Below, one piece after another: positions 61,856-64,000 of a DNA stretch of 64,000 nucleotides (its first letter is position 1; every line of letters starts with the position of its first letter). The notes under the pieces are model-generated. The model saw only the letters and a list, made by a program, of their open reading frames with translations. It was not told the DNA's origin and searched no databases. Source of the stretch: Nonomuraea dietziae (GTDB lineage: Bacteria > Actinomycetota > Actinomycetes > Streptosporangiales > Streptosporangiaceae); the NCBI RefSeq assembly GCF_014195505.1, contig NZ_JACIBV010000001.1, positions 3,348,001 through 3,412,000 of the forward strand, given 5' to 3'. A program made the translations under genes and the position numbers.

Positions 61856-61925
61856 GCCCCTCATGACACAAGGACGCCTCGGGTATTCCGCGAACTTCCG
61901 GCTACCCTGTGGCATCCAATGAATC

Positions 61926-62510
61926 ATGAAAAAGCTACGCAAGACGCTCGCGCTGACCGCGTTGTCCCTTGTTTCGGGCACCGTCCTCGTCGCCTCGCCG
62001 GCGCACGCCGAGCCCGCCGGTACGGCCGGCTGTCCCACCCCCACCAAGGCGGAGGCCCGCCGATCCGCTGACGGGAAGGAGGACCGGCCGGCCAAGGGCG
62101 TCACCGCCCTGAAGGGCGTGCGCGTCGGCCATCTGCCGAAGGGCTTCCTCGCGGGTCAGGTCGTGGTGAACAAGCTGCGCGGGGCCGTCGAGTACGGCTA
62201 CCAGTGGTACGACGACCGCGACGAGATCGACAGGAAGCACCGGTCGCTGTGGGTGCGCGTGGTGTGCTGGCCGGCGGCAGGCAAGCTGTCCCACCTGAAG
62301 AAGGCGCCGCTCGACCTCGGCACCTTCTCGGGCGACGACAAGACCGCCAGGATCGGCGGGCGCACGGTGCTCACCAAGGAGGGCGACGGAGCTCTCGGGC
62401 ACGGGCGCTACGTCGGCTGGGTCGAGCGCGAGGGTGTGATCGTCACCGTGATGGCCAGCGAGCCGCTCGTCCCCGAGCTCGACGAGATCGTCAAGGGGAT
62501 CCGGCTGTGA
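61926..62510 (+). CDS. Secreted protein of unknown function
   Basis: A 194-residue exported protein. Signal peptide: KKLRKTLALTALSLVSGTVL, ending SPAHAEPAG. The mature part is alpha/beta with two cysteines (AGCPTPTK and VVCWPAA), and features such as VRVGHLPKGFLAGQVVVNKL, VEYGYQWYDDRDEID, RYVGWVEREGVIVTVMASE and a final LDEIVKGIRL. It resembles families of exported actinomycete proteins that have no known activity. The ribosome binding site is weak. Between two NmrA-type genes on the opposite strand. Confidence 0.8.
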   Translation: MKKLRKTLALTALSLVSGTVLVASPAHAEPAGTAGCPTPTKAEARRSADGKEDRPAKGVTALKGVRVGHLPKGFLAGQVVVNKLRGAVEYGYQWYDDRDEIDRKHRSLWVRVVCWPAAGKLSHLKKAPLDLGTFSGDDKTARIGGRTVLTKEGDGALGHGRYVGWVEREGVIVTVMASEPLVPELDEIVKGIRL

Positions 62511-62566
62511 GTGAGGCGGTCTCCCGGCGGGACCCGGGGTCGTAGCTCCCGCGACAGAGCGGACGT

Positions 62567-63523
62567 TCAGCGGAACAGGTGGGCGTTCTCGTCCGCCCAG
62601 TCGTCGAAGCCGCGCAGCGGGCGGCCGATGATCTCCTGCACGGCGGGCCGCTGGTCGAGCGTCCACTGGGTGAGTTCGGCCAGCCGCGCGCCGTACTCCT
62701 CCAGGGCGTACAGCGTCACGTCGATGCCGCTGTCGGGCCAGCCGTGACGCCGCCAGTTCGCGCGGCTGTCGTCGGGTTTCACCTCGACGGCCGCGATGTC
62801 GCCGCCGACGGCTCTGGCGATGCTGGCCACGCGCGATCGGGTGCTGATCGGCGGTCCGACCGCCTCGAGGACGGCCCCGGCACAGTCGTCGGCACGCAGC
62901 GCCGCCACCGCCACGGCGGCGAGGTCGTCCTCGTGGATGAAGGGATAGTGGCCGCCGTCCAGGAAGGCCTCCCGCACGACGCGCTCGCCGCTGATCGTCT
63001 GCGGCCAGTCCGACCCTGTGGCGGGATAGGTGCCCTCGATCATCGCCCCCATCACCGCTGAAGGGCGGATGTGCGTCCACTCCATCCCGGAGCGTTCGAC
63101 GGCCCGCTCGATGGCCAGCCAGAACCACGTCTCCGGCGGATAGGACTCCTCGTACTCCGGCCCGTGGGAGGACAGCACGACGATCCGCCGCACACCTGCG
63201 ACTCTGGCGAGATCCAGGGCGTCCCGCACCGTCGTGGGCACGGCTCCGGCGAGGAAGACGCCGTCGACGCCGGCGAAGACCTCGGCGTACTCCAGTGGCC
63301 GGGTGATGGACCCCTCGACGACCTCGACCTCGTCAGGCCAGCCGTCCATCTGGGCGGGCTCGGCCAGAACGCGCACCCGGTCCCCCGCCTCCAGCAGTTG
63401 CCGTGCCAGGCTCCGCCCGACGATCCCCGTGGGGCTGCTGCCCGCGTCCTTTCTGGCGCTGACGGCAGTCAGCAGGCGCAGACCGGCCTGCCAGGTATTC
63501 GTGAACCGGTTGATTCCGCCCAT
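62567..63523 (-). CDS. NmrA-type NAD(P)-binding protein with altered N-terminus
   Basis: A 318-residue protein. The ATG at 63523 is favoured by GGAGG 9 bases upstream. From residue 30 on it matches NmrA: TGIVGRSLARQLLEAGDRVR, LDLARVAGVRRIVVLSSHGP, MEWTHIRPSAVMGAMIEGTY, FIHEDDLAAVAVAAL, and a final IIGRPLRGFDDWADENAHLF. The first Rossmann strand and GxxGxxG loop are odd: instead of VTGATGIVG it reads DAGSSPTGIVG after an unrelated leader (GGINRFTNTWQAGLRLLTAV). The canonical start was not found in another frame. Cofactor binding may be altered or lost. Confidence 0.85.
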   Translation of the reverse strand: MGGINRFTNTWQAGLRLLTAVSARKDAGSSPTGIVGRSLARQLLEAGDRVRVLAEPAQMDGWPDEVEVVEGSITRPLEYAEVFAGVDGVFLAGAVPTTVRDALDLARVAGVRRIVVLSSHGPEYEESYPPETWFWLAIERAVERSGMEWTHIRPSAVMGAMIEGTYPATGSDWPQTISGERVVREAFLDGGHYPFIHEDDLAAVAVAALRADDCAGAVLEAVGPPISTRSRVASIARAVGGDIAAVEVKPDDSRANWRRHGWPDSGIDVTLYALEEYGARLAELTQWTLDQRPAVQEIIGRPLRGFDDWADENAHLFR

Positions 63524-63789
63524 GGCAAGAGCCTCCAACACGAGAGTGGAGATCTTGCGCCGCCCCCGGTGGCAGGGGGAGGTTGCGGATCCGAGATCGC
63601 CGACCCTACCACCCGTGCGGACCGCCCGCGTGTCCGCCGCGGAAGCCGGCGCCGAGCGGGTCGGACGCCGCCCTCGACGCCGCGCTCCGCGCTCAGCAGG
63701 AGGTTCGCGCGCCGAACCCGCCGCGCCATACCGCACGGCTGAGGGGGTACGGCTGAGGTTGTACGACCCGGTGAGGAAAGGCGTGGCTC

Positions 63790-64000
63790 ATGTGCCGATG
63801 GCTTGTTTACTCGGGGACGCCCGTGCTGCTGTGCGACGTGCTGTACCGTCCGGTGCCGTCGCTGATCGACCAGAGCCTGCGCTCCCGGATGGGGGTGGAG
63901 ACGACGAACGGCGACGGGTTCGGCATCGGCTGGTACACCGACGACATCGCCACCCCCGCGATCTTCAGGGACACCGGTCCGGCCTGGAACAACCGTAACC
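63790..64000 (+). CDS. Class II glutamine amidotransferase (partial)
   Basis: The ATG at 63790, behind GAGGAAAG, opens a frame cut by the right edge after 70 codons. It starts MCRWLVYSGTPVLLCDVLYR; Cys2 becomes the N-terminal nucleophile after Met removal. The segment TNGDGFGIGWYTD near 40 is the typical GATase_4 pattern of the EgtC/YafJ group. The family hydrolyses gamma-glutamyl amides; the subtype cannot be settled from the visible part. Confidence 0.9.
   Translation, partial: MCRWLVYSGTPVLLCDVLYRPVPSLIDQSLRSRMGVETTNGDGFGIGWYTDDIATPAIFRDTGPAWNNRN

Overview
The window is high-GC DNA whose genes use start sites typical of an actinomycete (GTG, TTG and ATG starts, AGGAGG-like ribosome binding sites, many 4-base ATGA stop/start overlaps). 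A SigE-type ECF sigma factor, a DUF574 methyltransferase, a BTAD regulator, many TetR/PadR/HxlR one-component switches and several secreted proteins also point that way. My inference is a soil filamentous actinobacterium, perhaps of the Streptosporangiaceae/Nonomuraea type; the sequence alone does not fix the genus. No housekeeping operon is present. This is accessory chromosome made of short operons, regulator/target pairs and decayed genes.

1-13.9 kb is a decay zone. It holds a secreted DUF5005/DUF4185-like protein cut by the left edge, a broken MerR regulator, an intact epoxide hydrolase, IS256 and ISAs1 transposase remains, an AraC regulator, a MetX-like alpha/beta hydrolase, a broken serine resolvase, a 5'-damaged alpha/beta hydrolase, a small six-cysteine secreted protein, a broken integrase-core transposase, the 3' half of a tRNA-Lys gene with its terminator, a DUF4132 gene with one frameshift preceded by a tiny coupled ORF, a broken NUDIX gene and a double GNAT protein.

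13.9-30.8 kb contains a type-B carboxylesterase plus small membrane protein under a TetR with a long inverted-repeat operator; a beta-lactamase-fold hydrolase divergent from a PadR regulator with a perfect 18-bp palindrome; a SigE sigma factor coupled to a membrane beta-propeller partner; NIPSNAP, IS701 remains and a secreted ricin-lectin/CAP protein; a membrane protein coupled to a Tat-exported multicopper oxidase; DUF1330 and isochorismatase-fold proteins; and a metallo-beta-lactamase-fold/PhzF pair.

30.8-54 kb contains an amidohydrolase, a YrdC/Sua5-like protein, a short BTAD regulator, a DUF574 methyltransferase, a secreted beta-trefoil lectin, a TetR controlling a membrane protein and a secreted SRPBCC protein, an MSMEG_6728-type protein, a PRC-barrel protein whose DUF2382 domain has been cut off by nonsense mutations, a WGxxG-tail surface protein, a second beta-lactamase-fold hydrolase, LysR, a DUF6152/DUF6644-like membrane pair, a PLP-dependent Orn/Lys/Arg decarboxylase, an HxlR/SDR pair with twin operators, an orphan histidine kinase, a methyltransferase and a DinB/maleylpyruvate-isomerase-like protein.

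54-61 kb reads as an antibiotic self-protection island: an ABC-F protein, a TetR, and a tightly overlapped operon of ABC ATPase, ABC permease and a UvrA-like protein, the same set as DrrA-DrrB-DrrC of anthracycline producers. 61-64 kb has two NmrA-type NAD(P)-binding proteins, a secreted protein and the start of a class II glutamine amidotransferase cut by the right edge.
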